Assembly: GCA_916613615.1 (NCBI GenBank)
Contig: OU744732.1
Location: 34,619,950-34,683,949, forward strand
Reading direction: 5' to 3'
Origin: Steromphala cineraria
Taxonomy: Eukaryota; Mollusca; Gastropoda; Trochida; Trochidae
DNA length: 64,000 bases
Shown: positions 23,454 to 40,144 of the stretch, one piece after another
Numbering within the stretch: position 1 is the first letter of the stretch
How the letters are laid out: each line of letters starts with the position of its first letter
Made by a program: the position numbers and the translations under genes
The notes under the pieces: model-generated
What the model was told of the DNA's origin: nothing
The model's database searches: none
The model's input: only the letters and a program-made list of their open reading frames with translations

Positions 23454-26400
23454 TTAAGCAGTTTCGACTATGAGTTTCCTTTTGATCATTCCCTTTGCAG
23501 AAACCTCCAGAATCGTATCGTTACTGTGATCGTCTTCTAGTAGTGTCAATACCGCTGCGCCAACTTCACTAGGCCTGTAACAAAGACCAAACTCCTTATT
23601 ATAGCTACGTCCCTCTTACCTGGGTTGTACTGCTAAAAGTGAATAGGCAATATAAAAAAAAGATAAATACAAGGCTCATATTGAAAGTGAACAAATGTAA
23701 CCTTTATAGAAATGGATCTCCTTTTTGCGATAGTACACATCATTGAAATTGTCAAGGTCTGGTTGCTAAGTTGGTAAGCTGTTGGACAGTCAGTGCCTGT
23801 GGTGTTGCTTGACAGGGAAACGATTTTGACGATGTTGGTAGATTGGTTTTAGACACTAGTTTACATAACTTTTTTTCATAGGTTTAAGTATCAATTAGAT
23901 TATATGTTTGTTTACAACTGTAGTTATAAATACGTAGGGTTGAAATGTCTCGTTTTCTGCGACTTCTTTACTTTCAACAAAATAAATAAATGGCTTTTGG
24001 AAATAATTAAGATCCTGAGTCTAATGCTCAAAACATTTCCAGTTGAAGAGCACATCACGCTGCAATAGTTCCAAGGTTTAAATAACCAATGACCTTGTTT
24101 TTTCAAACTCATCGTTAAATTTCATTTTCTATTTTGCTACTCACCGTATCCACTTATCAGGCAGAACAATCCTGTCCTTATATTCCTGCCGACAATGTGT
24201 TCTGACAGAATCAACAATAGCCGTGTCGATCCCGTCAGGACACACGCATGCGTATCTGATACCCTGGGTTGTTACATCCGGGGCACTCTGTAATACGTAA
24301 ACACTTAAATTACCATTAGCATTCCTTCATATTTTATGTAATTAATAGTATGGTTATAGACATAGCTAATCGCAAATAATACAATAAGTACGACTGGTTT
24401 CCTCAAGAACAGTATTCATGAATTCATGTCAGTTCGTAAACCATATGACACCAATGCGCGTGTAATAATCTGAGTATCATCTGACAGTGTAGTAACGTAC
24501 AAATAAAACACGACTTACCGCTAAAGACCTTGTGTAACCGATGATTGCATGTTTCGAAGCAGCGTAGACAGGGACAAAGTAGTACGGATGGTAGCCTGAA
24601 AATATCAAATCTTGTAAACGGTTGTATACAGGATTTCATGCTATTTGAAATAAACCTGCAGCAGCAAGCATTTGGAATAAGGCCCGCTTGAAAATCAATA
24701 GAATAATACTATAATTGGTGTATATTGTATTTTTCTTAAATACACCAAATGAAAGTCAATAGGGCTGATATGTTATTCTCACTAGAGATAGATATGTTAG
24801 GACACTTATTTCCCACTAGGGATTCAAATCGATGATAATATTACTTGTCAATAGTTATTGATATCAATGAAAACGCTATTTGTCACTTGTGTTTTTATAA
24901 TATAAAACACATTATTTATCACTAGTGATTGTATAAAATAAAACACATTATTTGTCACCAGTAGCGATGAATTCAATGAACAACATTTTTCACTAACGAT
25001 GATATCAATACAACATTATTTGTCACTAGTGATTAATATCAATGAAACACATTGTTTGTCACTAGTGATTAATATCAATGAAACACCTTATTTGTCACTA
25101 GGGATGATATCAATTAACAACATTAATTGGTCCCTATGGATGATATAAATGAACATTATTTGTCACTAGTGATTATTAAAAATGAAACACATTGTTTGTC
25201 ACTAGTGATTTATTTCAATAACCAACATTATTTGTCACTAGCGATTATATCAACGAATAACATTATTTGTCACTAGCAATGATGTCAATGAAAACTATAT
25301 TATCACAGGGATTTATATAAAATGAACAACATTATTTGTCACTATTGATGATATCAATGAAAAATGTATTTGTCACTGGTGATGAAATCAACAAAACAAC
25401 ATCATTTGTCACTAGTGATTAATATCATTTTCAAAGAAAGCAAAAAAGTGTTTTACTTTATTGTATTTGAAGATTTCAATTCTACTAACCTGTAACTGAC
25501 GCCATATTGATGATAACTCCCCCCTGTCCCCCTTTATCCTTCCTCATGTTGGTGATAGCCAGCTCTGTACCGTGTATCACTCCTTTCTAAGAAGTGGAAA
25601 ACATATATTGACCTACCTTATACCGTGTTGTCAGTGACCATTTTTCATAACATTTTTATTTGCTGAAACACTTGAAAGAATAAAATAAACAAGAAAGCAC
25701 AGATAAAATAAATATTTTGATAGAGTGAACATTCACCAAAACGTAAGTGTGTAAGGTAAAGCCCAACTCACACTACGCACGATCACAATACGATAACATT
25801 ACGATTCTATCGTACTGGTGTCGTAATCGGAATCCACGCCGCTACTAGCTGAAATATTGCCGAAGCAGCGCGAAACAAAACTGGATTAGACTAAAATTCG
25901 GAACAATGATATTTAAAACAGCTATTTGCCAAAACAATTTAAAGAATACAATCAATAGGTAAGAACAGATAACAAAAAATCTCTTAAACAATAAAAATTT
26001 ACCATAACATAAGTTTGTAAGGTAAAGCCCAACTCAACTTTCACTCCTTTCTGGGGTAACACGACACGTTTCATATCAAATATCAAAATCTTCAATGAAA
26101 GTCACTACAGTACGGTTTTAGCAATACAAAGCAGTATCTTGAAAGGGAAATTATATATATTTATCATTATCTAGCTCTGTACCGTGTGTCATTCCGTTTC
26201 TGAAGCATTGCAAGTTTTTTTAATGTGAAGCTGCTTTATAAAAAGCATAAAAAGCAATCAGAACGATCATCCCATTTTATAACCGCCGCTAATGGCTGAA
26301 ATAACGGCCCAGTTGAACATTGACTCACTCGCTCAATAGTTTTACTACCCAATTGTGTGCCTGCTCTTACTTCAAATATATGTTTTACGGTTAATGAAAT

Positions 26401-29400
26401 TAAATTAAAGAAGGGTTATTGCACAATGCAACTATAACTTGTATAAAATCAGGTTATTTGCTAAGTATAAAGCTCCTATGTTGAATTCACTGTTTCGGAG
26501 CTTGTAAGATAGCATGCGAATGTGTATCGTACGTTTGTGATTTCCGGATGACGACTATTTCCCAACGTTTCTTTGATGATCACGCATATAGCTTGTAAAA
26601 CTAAGCTGATGGATGAATATGAGGTTGTTTCTTGAGTTTTGTTTATCGAAAAGTGTACCTTCAGCAGCTAATTAACAATTAAGCATGTCTCACTTACAAG
26701 ATTGACATCCAATGTTCTATTCCAATCCATTTCGTTGATGATGCCGGCATTGTTGATCATCACATCTATGTTCCCAAAGGTGTCCACTGCTTTCTTGAAG
26801 GCCTCTTGTTTCCATAGAAAAAAAATCAATTTGTTATTCAATATGACAATAACATTATAAGTTATACCATTCAGAGGCGGGGTACTTGGGGAGATGTCAG
26901 CCTCGAGCTTGGCGTTATGCGACGAGCCGAAGGCGAGTTGCATAACACCAAGCGAGAGGCTGATATCTCCCCAATATAGCCCTCCTCTGAATAGTATAAC
27001 GAATTTATCTTACCGAATGTTTAAACAAAACGCATATAATATGAAGATAAAGATAAACGTTAACTGCGTTAACTATTTGACGATAGTTTGTTCAAAGCTA
27101 CATATCGGTTGATCAGAAGTAACCAGCTTGATCATGTGTTCGAGGTAACATACATTGTATACTTCAAGACGCTCGATCTGCACGCTGTTTTCATGCTTTT
27201 TATGTGCCGGGGTATAAATGATTTATCACCCCGCTCAAGAGGGGGATATCAGTATTTATCCAGGGTCATGTGGACCAATCAGAGATCGAGATTCTTACAT
27301 GAGGTAGGATTAAATGCCATAGCACACTCGTAGCGTCGATGATAAGCTTTATTTGTTGATTTTGGAGCTAATTAGCGTTCTTTAGCGTTATAAAATTGAG
27401 ATTCAAATCCGCAAACATGTTACCAAAGTAACATGTTTCAACTGAGTGTTGTTATAGCCATATACTCATGACATCATACATATAAAGTGGTTTGCCCCTT
27501 GAATCTATTTCTTTTGGGTTGTGTTATAGCCATATACTCATGACATCATACATATAAAGTGGTTTGCCCCTTGAATCTATTTCTTTTGGGTTGTGTTATA
27601 GCCATATACTCATGACATCATACATATAAAGTGGTTTGCCCCTTGAATCTATTTCTTTTGGGTTGTGTTATAGCCATATACTCATGACATCATACATATA
27701 AAGTGGTTTGCCCCTTGAATCTATTTCTTTTGGGTTGTGTTATAGCCATATACTCATGACATCATACATATAAAGTGGTTTGCCCCTTGAATCTATTTCG
27801 TTTGGGTTGTGTTATAGCCATATAGTCATAACATCATACATATAAAGTGGTTTGCCCCTTGAATCTATTTCTTTTGGGTTGTGTTATAGCCATATACTCA
27901 TGACATCATACATATAAAGTGGTTTGCCCCATGAATCTATTTCTTTTGGGTTGTGTTATAGCCATTTACTCATGACATCATACATATAAAGTGGTTTGCC
28001 CCTTGAATCTATTTCTTTTGGGTTGTGTCATAGCCATATACTCATGACATCATACATATAAAGTGGTTTGCCCCTTGAATCTATTTCGTTTGGGTTGTGT
28101 TATAGCCATATAGTCATAACATCATACATATAAAGTGGTTTGCCCCTTGAATCTATTTCTTTTGGGTTGTGTTATAGCCATATACTCATAACATCATACA
28201 TATAAAGTCGTTTGCCCCTTGAATTTATTTCGTTTGGGTTGTGTTATAGCCATATACTCATAACAACATACATATAAAGTGGTTTGCCCCTTGAATTTAT
28301 TTCTTTTGGGTTGTGTTATAGCCATATACTCATGACATCATACATATAAAGTGGTTTGCCCCATGAATCTATTTCTTTTGGGTTGTGTTATAGCCATATA
28401 CTCATGACATCATACATATAAAGTGGTTTGCCCCTTGAATCTATTTCTTTTGGGTTGTGTTATAGCCATATACTCATGACATCATACATATAAAGTGGAT
28501 TGCCCCTTGAATCAATTTCTTTTGGGTTGTGTTATAGCCATATACTCATGACATCATACATATAAAGTGGTTTGCCCCTTGAATCTATTTCTTTTGGGTT
28601 GTGTTATAGCCATATACTCATGACATCATACATATAAAGTGGTTTGCCCCTTGAATCTATTTCTTTTGGGTTGTGTTATAGCCATATACTCATGACATCA
28701 TACATATAAAGTGGTTTGCCCCTTGAATCTATTTCGTTTGGGTTGTGTTATAGCCATATAGTCATAACATCATACATATAAAGTGGTTTGCCCCTTGAAT
28801 CTATTTCTTTTGGGTTGTGTTATAGCCATATACTCATGACATCATACATATAAAGTGGTTTGCCCCATGAATCTATTTCTTTTGGGTTGTGTTATAGCCA
28901 TTTACTCATGACATCATACATATAAAGTGGTTTGCCCCTTGAATCTATTTCTTTTTGGTTGTGTCATAGCCATATACTCATGACATCATACATATAAAGT
29001 GGTTTGCCCCTTGAATCTATTTCGTTTGGGTTGTGTTATAGCCATATAGTCATAACATCATACATATAAAGTGGTTTGCCCCTTGAATCTATTTCTTTTG
29101 GGTTGTGTTATAGCCATATACTCATAACATCATTCATATAAAGTCGTTTGCCCCTTGAATTTATTTCGTTTGGGTTGTGTTATAGCCATATACTCATAAC
29201 AACATACATATAAAGTGGTTTGCCCCTTGAATTTATTTCTTTTGGGTTGTGTTATAGCCATATACTCATGACATCATACATATAAAGTCGTTTGCCCCTT
29301 GAATCTATTTCTTTTGGGTTGTGTTATAGCCATATACTCATAACATCATACATATAAAGTGGTTTGCCCCTTGAATCTATTTCGTTTGGGTTGTGTTATA

Positions 29401-30075
29401 GCCATATAGTCATAACATCATACATATAAAGTGGTTTGCCCCTTGAATCTATTTCTTTTGGGTTGTGTTATAGCCATATACTCATGACATCATACATATA
29501 AAGTGGTTTGCCCCATGAATCTATTTCTTTTGGGTTGTGTTATAGCCATGCCATTTACTCATAACATCATACATATAAAGTCGTTTGCCCCTTGAATTTA
29601 TTTCGTTTGGGTTGTGTTATAGCCATATAGTCATAACATCATACATATAAAGTGGTTTGCCCCTTGAATTTATTTCTTTTGGGTTGTGTCATAGCCATAT
29701 ACTCATGACACCATACATATAAAGTGGTTTGCCCCTTGAATCTATTTCGTTTGGGTTGTGTCATAGCCATATAGTCATGACACCATACATATAAAGTGGT
29801 TTGCCCCTTGAATCTATTTCGTTTGGGTTGTGTCATAGCCATTTACTCATGACGTCATATATATATGAAGTCGTTTTTTCTCCTTGATTTTAGCTAGTTT
29901 CCACCAAAACTACTTAGGTAGGACTGTCCCTTACAGTTTACCTTCACTCACCTTTAAGATCCTCAGCGCGGCTCACATCGCACCTGATAAAGATTGCTTT
30001 GTCAGGACCAAAAGCCTCATTAAATGCAGCTGTTTCCTTCGCACCATTTTCCTCGTCAATATCAGTAACAACAAC
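23454..30075 (-). CDS. 15-hydroxyprostaglandin dehydrogenase-like SDR, exons 2-7 (first exon not found)
   Basis: Exons on the minus strand are 29952-30075, 26698-26804, 25490-25586, 24519-24595, 24145-24287 and 23454-23574. All are GT-AG, and their phases match the plus-strand paralogue. Visible motifs are VVVTDIDEENG (acidic residues expected for NAD), CDVSRAEDLK, INNAG, INMASV (catalytic Ser), VYAASK (catalytic Tyr and Lys) and GIRYACVCPD. It ends LIVETA. The exon carrying the start codon and the glycine-rich TGxxxGIG cofactor loop should lie above 30075. I did not find it up to 33538, where the opposite-strand gene begins. The copy is therefore either 5'-truncated, and probably non-functional, or uses a distant or divergent first exon. 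Its introns contain a minisatellite, a foldback and a large 72-bp satellite. Confidence 0.85.
24770..25428. repeat. Degenerate ~36-bp minisatellite in a dehydrogenase intron
   Basis: About 17 imperfect repeats around the core TTTGTCACTAGTGAT plus ATATCAATGAA. It lies entirely between exons 5 and 4 of the minus-strand gene. Confidence 0.85.
26861..27000. repeat. Foldback element, ~60-bp arms
   Basis: Arms 26861-26920 and 26940-27000 are inverted copies (outer ends GTTATACCATTCAGAGG and CCTCTGAATAGTATAAC), with a 19-bp loop. It sits 56 bp upstream of exon 3 in the sense of the minus-strand gene. Confidence 0.88.
27446..29870. repeat. 72-bp satellite array (~33 copies) inside an intron
   Basis: The monomer includes GTTATAGCCATATACTCATG, ACATCATACATATAAAGTGG and TTTGCCCCTTGAATC. 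Copies are very similar, and variants (TAGTCATAAC, TTTCGTTTGG, CCATGAATC, CCATTTACTC) recur in the same order about 936 bp apart, which is 13 monomers. The array fills most of the intron between exons 2 and 3 of the minus-strand dehydrogenase. Some stretches are open for translation because 72 is a multiple of three; this is not a gene. Confidence 0.95.
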
Positions 30076-30816
30076 CTTTCAAATAAAATTGCTATATGTT
30101 TAAATAGTTGATTTTAATTATTGATAGATAAATGATTTGAAAAGTTATAAATCCTTAAAATCCTGAGGTTGTTATTAGGGAACCTAAACAGCTACTTTTT
30201 CATTTTTAGCAAAAGTCATGTAATATTTTCAATTTTACGTTCACAGGCCATCTCGATACAAAGTATAATTCACTTTAATAACATCTTATTACAAACTCAT
30301 GCTGCACAAAATCGAATCAGATGACCATTTGCTTTTGATAATACCACCAATTATCATTCGATATTGACGACTTAAAGAAAGTTTGGATAACATTGCTGTC
30401 GTTGTAGCAGATTTCTTTACGTATTGGTAGTTACTTTGCCTCAATAATGTTTTCATAGTAATATTTATTTTTAATATTATGATTATGATTAAATCAATAC
30501 TGAATGTTTGAATCAGTGGAGACAGGCATATTTTTATGGAACTCAGGCTAATAATTTTACTAACATCAATGTGTGCAACAATGTTTTAATATTTGCCTAC
30601 TTCCTTACACTCGATGTTGGATTTCAAACAATGATCTTCCCATCCATTTTCGAACTCCTGCATCAGTGTTAAATTAACAAAAGCGATGACGTACATAATT
30701 GTTTTTGCAAAGCTGAACTCAAATGAATACTTTCCATATAATGTCTTTTTCAGAAATAAGATTGAAAGGCGGAAGCCTACGGAAGCATCCTTGTGCCACA
30801 GTCATATTTTTTATCC
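30076..30816. other. No gene seen
   Basis: Upstream side of the minus-strand dehydrogenase. No SDR first exon and no clear promoter element. Confidence 0.5.
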
Positions 30817-31187
30817 CCTAATTAGGACATACAATGACCAAATTAGGACTTAATCATCGCCCAATAATGACTATCACATAATTAGAAGATACTAAGTCCT
30901 AATTAGGAGATGCTAATTCCTTATTAGAAGATACTTAGTCCTAATTTGTTATATTTTCTAATTAAGTCCTAATTATGAGATAGCTATGTCCTAAGTAGGA
31001 CTTAGTATGTCCTTATTAAGTGTTAACTAAGTCCTAATTAGGGGTTATTTATCTCCTAATAAGGAGTTAGTAACTCCTAATTATGAGATACTAACCTCTT
31101 AATTACTAGGAGGTAAGTCTTAGTATCTCCTAATTAGGTGATAGTATCTCCTTTTTAAGTGATAGCATCTCCTAATGAGGAGATGTA
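30817..31187. repeat. Degenerate palindromic repeat rich in CCTAATTAGGA
   Basis: Roughly 370 bp of irregular short units combining TCCTAATTAGGA, AAGTCCTAATTA and GAGATACTAA. Many are self-complementary TAATTA cores. The flanks (GCCACAGTCATATTTTTT and ATTTTTTTGGCTGTGGC) are roughly inverse of each other, so the whole may be a mobile foldback. Confidence 0.7.
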
Positions 31188-33110
31188 TTTTTTTGGCTGT
31201 GGCTGTAGAAGCGTCAATGCCAAACAAATCTGTCAAAATCGTAGCGACGAAGTCAGTATAGCCCATATACAGTATTATTGACATCTGTTACGGGGTGCAC
31301 TTGATTTGCTTACCTACTGAGCAGCCGGTGTGTCGCAGAATGGTCGGCTTCACGACTGTATTCCTCGTAGAATTAATATATTGCAACACGACAGGGAAGA
31401 TTGATAGAAGTTATGAACTATTTGTTAGGCGAAAACAAATAGACCATGACCTAAATATAATACCACATAAACCGTGAATGTGACAAACATCACCTATGTA
31501 TTCTGCTTTTGTATTGTGATGGAAATCTGACTTTATTAATGACAATAAATAAACTAAAAGTCTCACCTCTTGTGCTTGATACGAAAAACCACCCCGACCG
31601 TGTACGCAACCGACCTTGCCGGTTAATATCTATACTGACCCAGATTTAGTTTTTGCAATCTAACCGTCTAGGAGGTTATCTCTTTGAAGATATATTGTGC
31701 TGTATCATGTAAGTAAACTAACTAGCAGAATATAAGTGACATTGTTTTGATAGTGATATTTACATTTACAACTGTACTCAAGCTATACTTATATAATTAA
31801 GGAAACAAACCACTAAAACGTGTCATTGTTACAACAAGTTCTGCACTTTAAAAGCAAAGCAGAGATTAATTATTTTCCTTTTTATTGTTTTTCAGAAGTT
31901 TAACAAAATATGTTACAAAATTAAAGACGACTGCTTCAAATTAATGAAATGTATTTATCGAGGCATGTACATCTGGGAGCTTAGGGGTACTAAAAAGTAA
32001 ATCGTTGCTTTCCATATATAAGGAATGTCATGTTGACAAACATTGAACGTAAATTAATGTTTTACTAAACAAATTCGCTGTGAGGTTGATGTAAAGTAAC
32101 TTTGATATCGAGATTGCGTCATGATATTGGGGTCATTAATGCGATGTTTCCTGCTTGACGATGTCAAAACATTGTAATATTTGAATATACAGCTTTGGAT
32201 AATTGGTGTCTGCTGATAAGAGTAACAAGTATTCAAGGCTTGACTATCGTTATTGACAAAGGAAGTATATAAATGAACAGACATCATGAAAATATTTTAT
32301 ATCAATATTTACAGTAAACATCGTGTAAGAAGCACTTGATGCCCCTATTTCACTACAAGTACGAAAGGTTTACGAAGATTTTTAGCTTTCCATGTTGAAC
32401 CCCTCCGAATTATTTACGAATTGTTCAAGAATTTTGTACGAAAAAGATACCACATCAAGAATGATGTTTTTCTTTATTTTAAAAGTCGAACGAGCTGTAC
32501 TTCTCTGTTATAAGCCTCTGATTTCCAACGACAGTATGCCTATCTCCGTTCTACCATAACCACGATTTAAATTTGAACTATATTCTTTCGCATTGACCCG
32601 GATGTGCTGTGTCATGTAAATATTCATAATTTCAAAATATACATATATCCTAATAAAAAAAAGTTCAGGTTTCAATAACGTATCGAGATCAACAATGAAC
32701 ACGACCTTTGACCCTGTCCAGCTTAACAACGTTATCTCTACCCTGGTCACCGACTGGCTAGGAGACATTGGCTAAGATAGTCCGAACACCTACCACTTAG
32801 GGATGACCTTTTGCAACATTGGGTTCATAAAAAGTAAGTTCATATAGCTAGGTTTATGCCAATGTTAAGCGTACTCTGCTCCATGCGTACCCCTATGAGG
32901 ATATTCTTGGTGAGGTGAGTTCTAAATATGGATCATCCTAGAGTAGTCCTCGAACGTAACTGAGCTGCAATATTTATTTATTTCAATATGCTAATGGTAG
33001 CTGGGTTCTGAACCTCAACTGGAGTAATCTAGCTCAACTAACAATCGGGCACTATAAATATTCTTTCGACGAGTACTTTACAGTTGTTGTGATAGTTTAA
33101 GACAATGGAT
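31188..33110. other. No confirmed gene
   Basis: Intergenic DNA between the two head-to-head dehydrogenases. A 90-bp stretch near 32690-32780 is richer in GC and open on both strands, but it has no splice partners or motif that I recognise. Confidence 0.5.
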
Positions 33111-33480
33111 AATCGTCAGCAATAGTGATATTTTCATACCAATGATACTCGTCAGCAATAGTGACATTTTCCTACCATTGAATCTCGTCAGTAATGGTTA
33201 TACTTTCATACAATTGATTCTCGTCAGCAATATTGATACTTTTATACAATTGGTACTCGTCAGTAATAGTGACATTTTTATATCAATGATACTCGTCAGC
33301 AATATTGACATTTTCATACCATTCAAACTCGTCAGCAATAGTATTATTTTCATACCATTGATAGTCTTCGGCAAAAGTGGTATTTTAATAACATTTAAAC
33401 TCGTCAACAACAGTTATACTTTCATATCATTGAGTCTCGTAACCAAAAGTAATAATTTCATACCATTGATTTTCGTCCAA
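33111..33480. repeat. 36-bp minisatellite just upstream of a gene start
   Basis: About ten copies of a 36-bp unit built on CTCGTCAGCAATAGTGACAT plus TTTCATACCATTGA. Its period keeps frames open on both strands. It ends about 60 bp before the start codon at 33539. Confidence 0.9.
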
Positions 33481-33538
33481 CTCGACATTATGCAATTTAA
33501 CATCCCTTTTTAAGTACAAACAGCGGTGATTGGGCAGG

Positions 33539-39200
<5,662 letters not shown>

Positions 39201-39437
39201 TGTTTCTAAGAGACGATTTGATGTGTAACAAGTGACTCAGCATATGGAGGACTCCAAAGTTTCAAAGCTTGAACTGTACTGTTAATGTGACTTTTATAAC
39301 AGTCCATAGTAAGGGATTTGTGGTTCGGGTACTATTGAAGATAACTTGTGTGATCAAACATATAAAAATCTTACAACTGTTCACTATCTGAATGACATTT
39401 ATCTCTAATGAATTCAACTTTGTGAGCTGTGACGATC

Positions 39438-39537
39438 CACAGGGACATGTATCGCTTAAATACAGCGTTAGCAGGACATATATACCCATAGACCCTACCC
39501 TAATACTATAAGTATTTAAGCGATACATGTCCCTGTG
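39438..39537. repeat. Foldback with 26-bp perfect arms
   Basis: CACAGGGACATGTATCGCTT begins the left arm (39438-39463) and the exact inverse is at 39512-39537, with a 48-bp loop. It lies in the probable 3' UTR of the complete dehydrogenase and would form a hairpin in RNA. Confidence 0.88.
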
Positions 39538-39599
39538 TGCCGATCAACATCTATCAGAGGGGCACTGAATGTAACAACAGCTTAACTGCCATCTTTTTT

Positions 39600-39730
39600 T
39601 TACCTCCATTGTGTGGATGTGGAGAAAAGAGAGTTGGCTGGCTGCTAGTATGGTCATTGCTGGCAGTGTCTGACTCTGAGGGTGGGATTCGAATCCCGCA
39701 TAGGACTAGGGCCGAAAAAGTACAATAATT
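39600..39730. mobile_element. tRNA-like SINE fragment
   Basis: Contains a B-box-like palindromic stretch GGGATTCGAATCCC and flanking sequence typical of SINE heads. No clear A box, so this is tentative. Confidence 0.35.
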
Positions 39731-40138
39731 TGTACTATCGAAGATGGTGTTATCCCAAATATAACAATGTTTCATTTGTATATCTAAATGGCATTTATCT
39801 CTAAAATTGTCCAAAAGTCTGACAGAGGGTTAATATAAGCACTCTACAAGCTAAATTATATCTTGTGTGGCTTTTATCATGCAACGCCTGTCTCACCTCT
39901 GAGGATCTTAAAGTGACACAGAGTATCTTTCTTAAAATTTTATTTGGTTTTGTTAAGCTACAAAATATCTAATATGCTGATTGAAGTTCATATCTCATCA
40001 CTGGACTTGCAAATACATCCATGTATGCATAATATCTCTAAAATGCTTGATTTTATGGAACAATCAAGAAAACATCTCAAATACGTTTAATATTCAAAAT
40101 TATGCATCCAATTAATCTACCTATTAGTTACAATACCT

Positions 40139-40144
40139 AATAAA
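40139..40144 (+). terminator. Possible poly(A) signal of complete dehydrogenase
   Basis: First clear AATAAA after the stop at 39200. It implies a long 3' UTR of about 0.95 kb, so a variant signal closer to the stop is possible. Confidence 0.35.

Noticed and set aside
29639..29842. Repeating 24-residue minus-strand open frame
   Set aside because: Translation of the 72-bp satellite, broken by stops in most monomers and within an intron.
31295..31477. 60-codon plus-strand frame
   Set aside because: No homology-like motif or splice context; amino acid make-up is typical of random AT-rich sequence.
32508..32768. 86-codon minus-strand frame considered as the missing dehydrogenase exon 1
   Set aside because: No TGxxxGIG motif, no fitting donor in phase 0, and the opposite strand is equally open.
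33142..33513. 123-codon frame with a 12-residue repeat
   Set aside because: Follows from a 36-bp minisatellite that is open on both strands; no signal for expression as protein.
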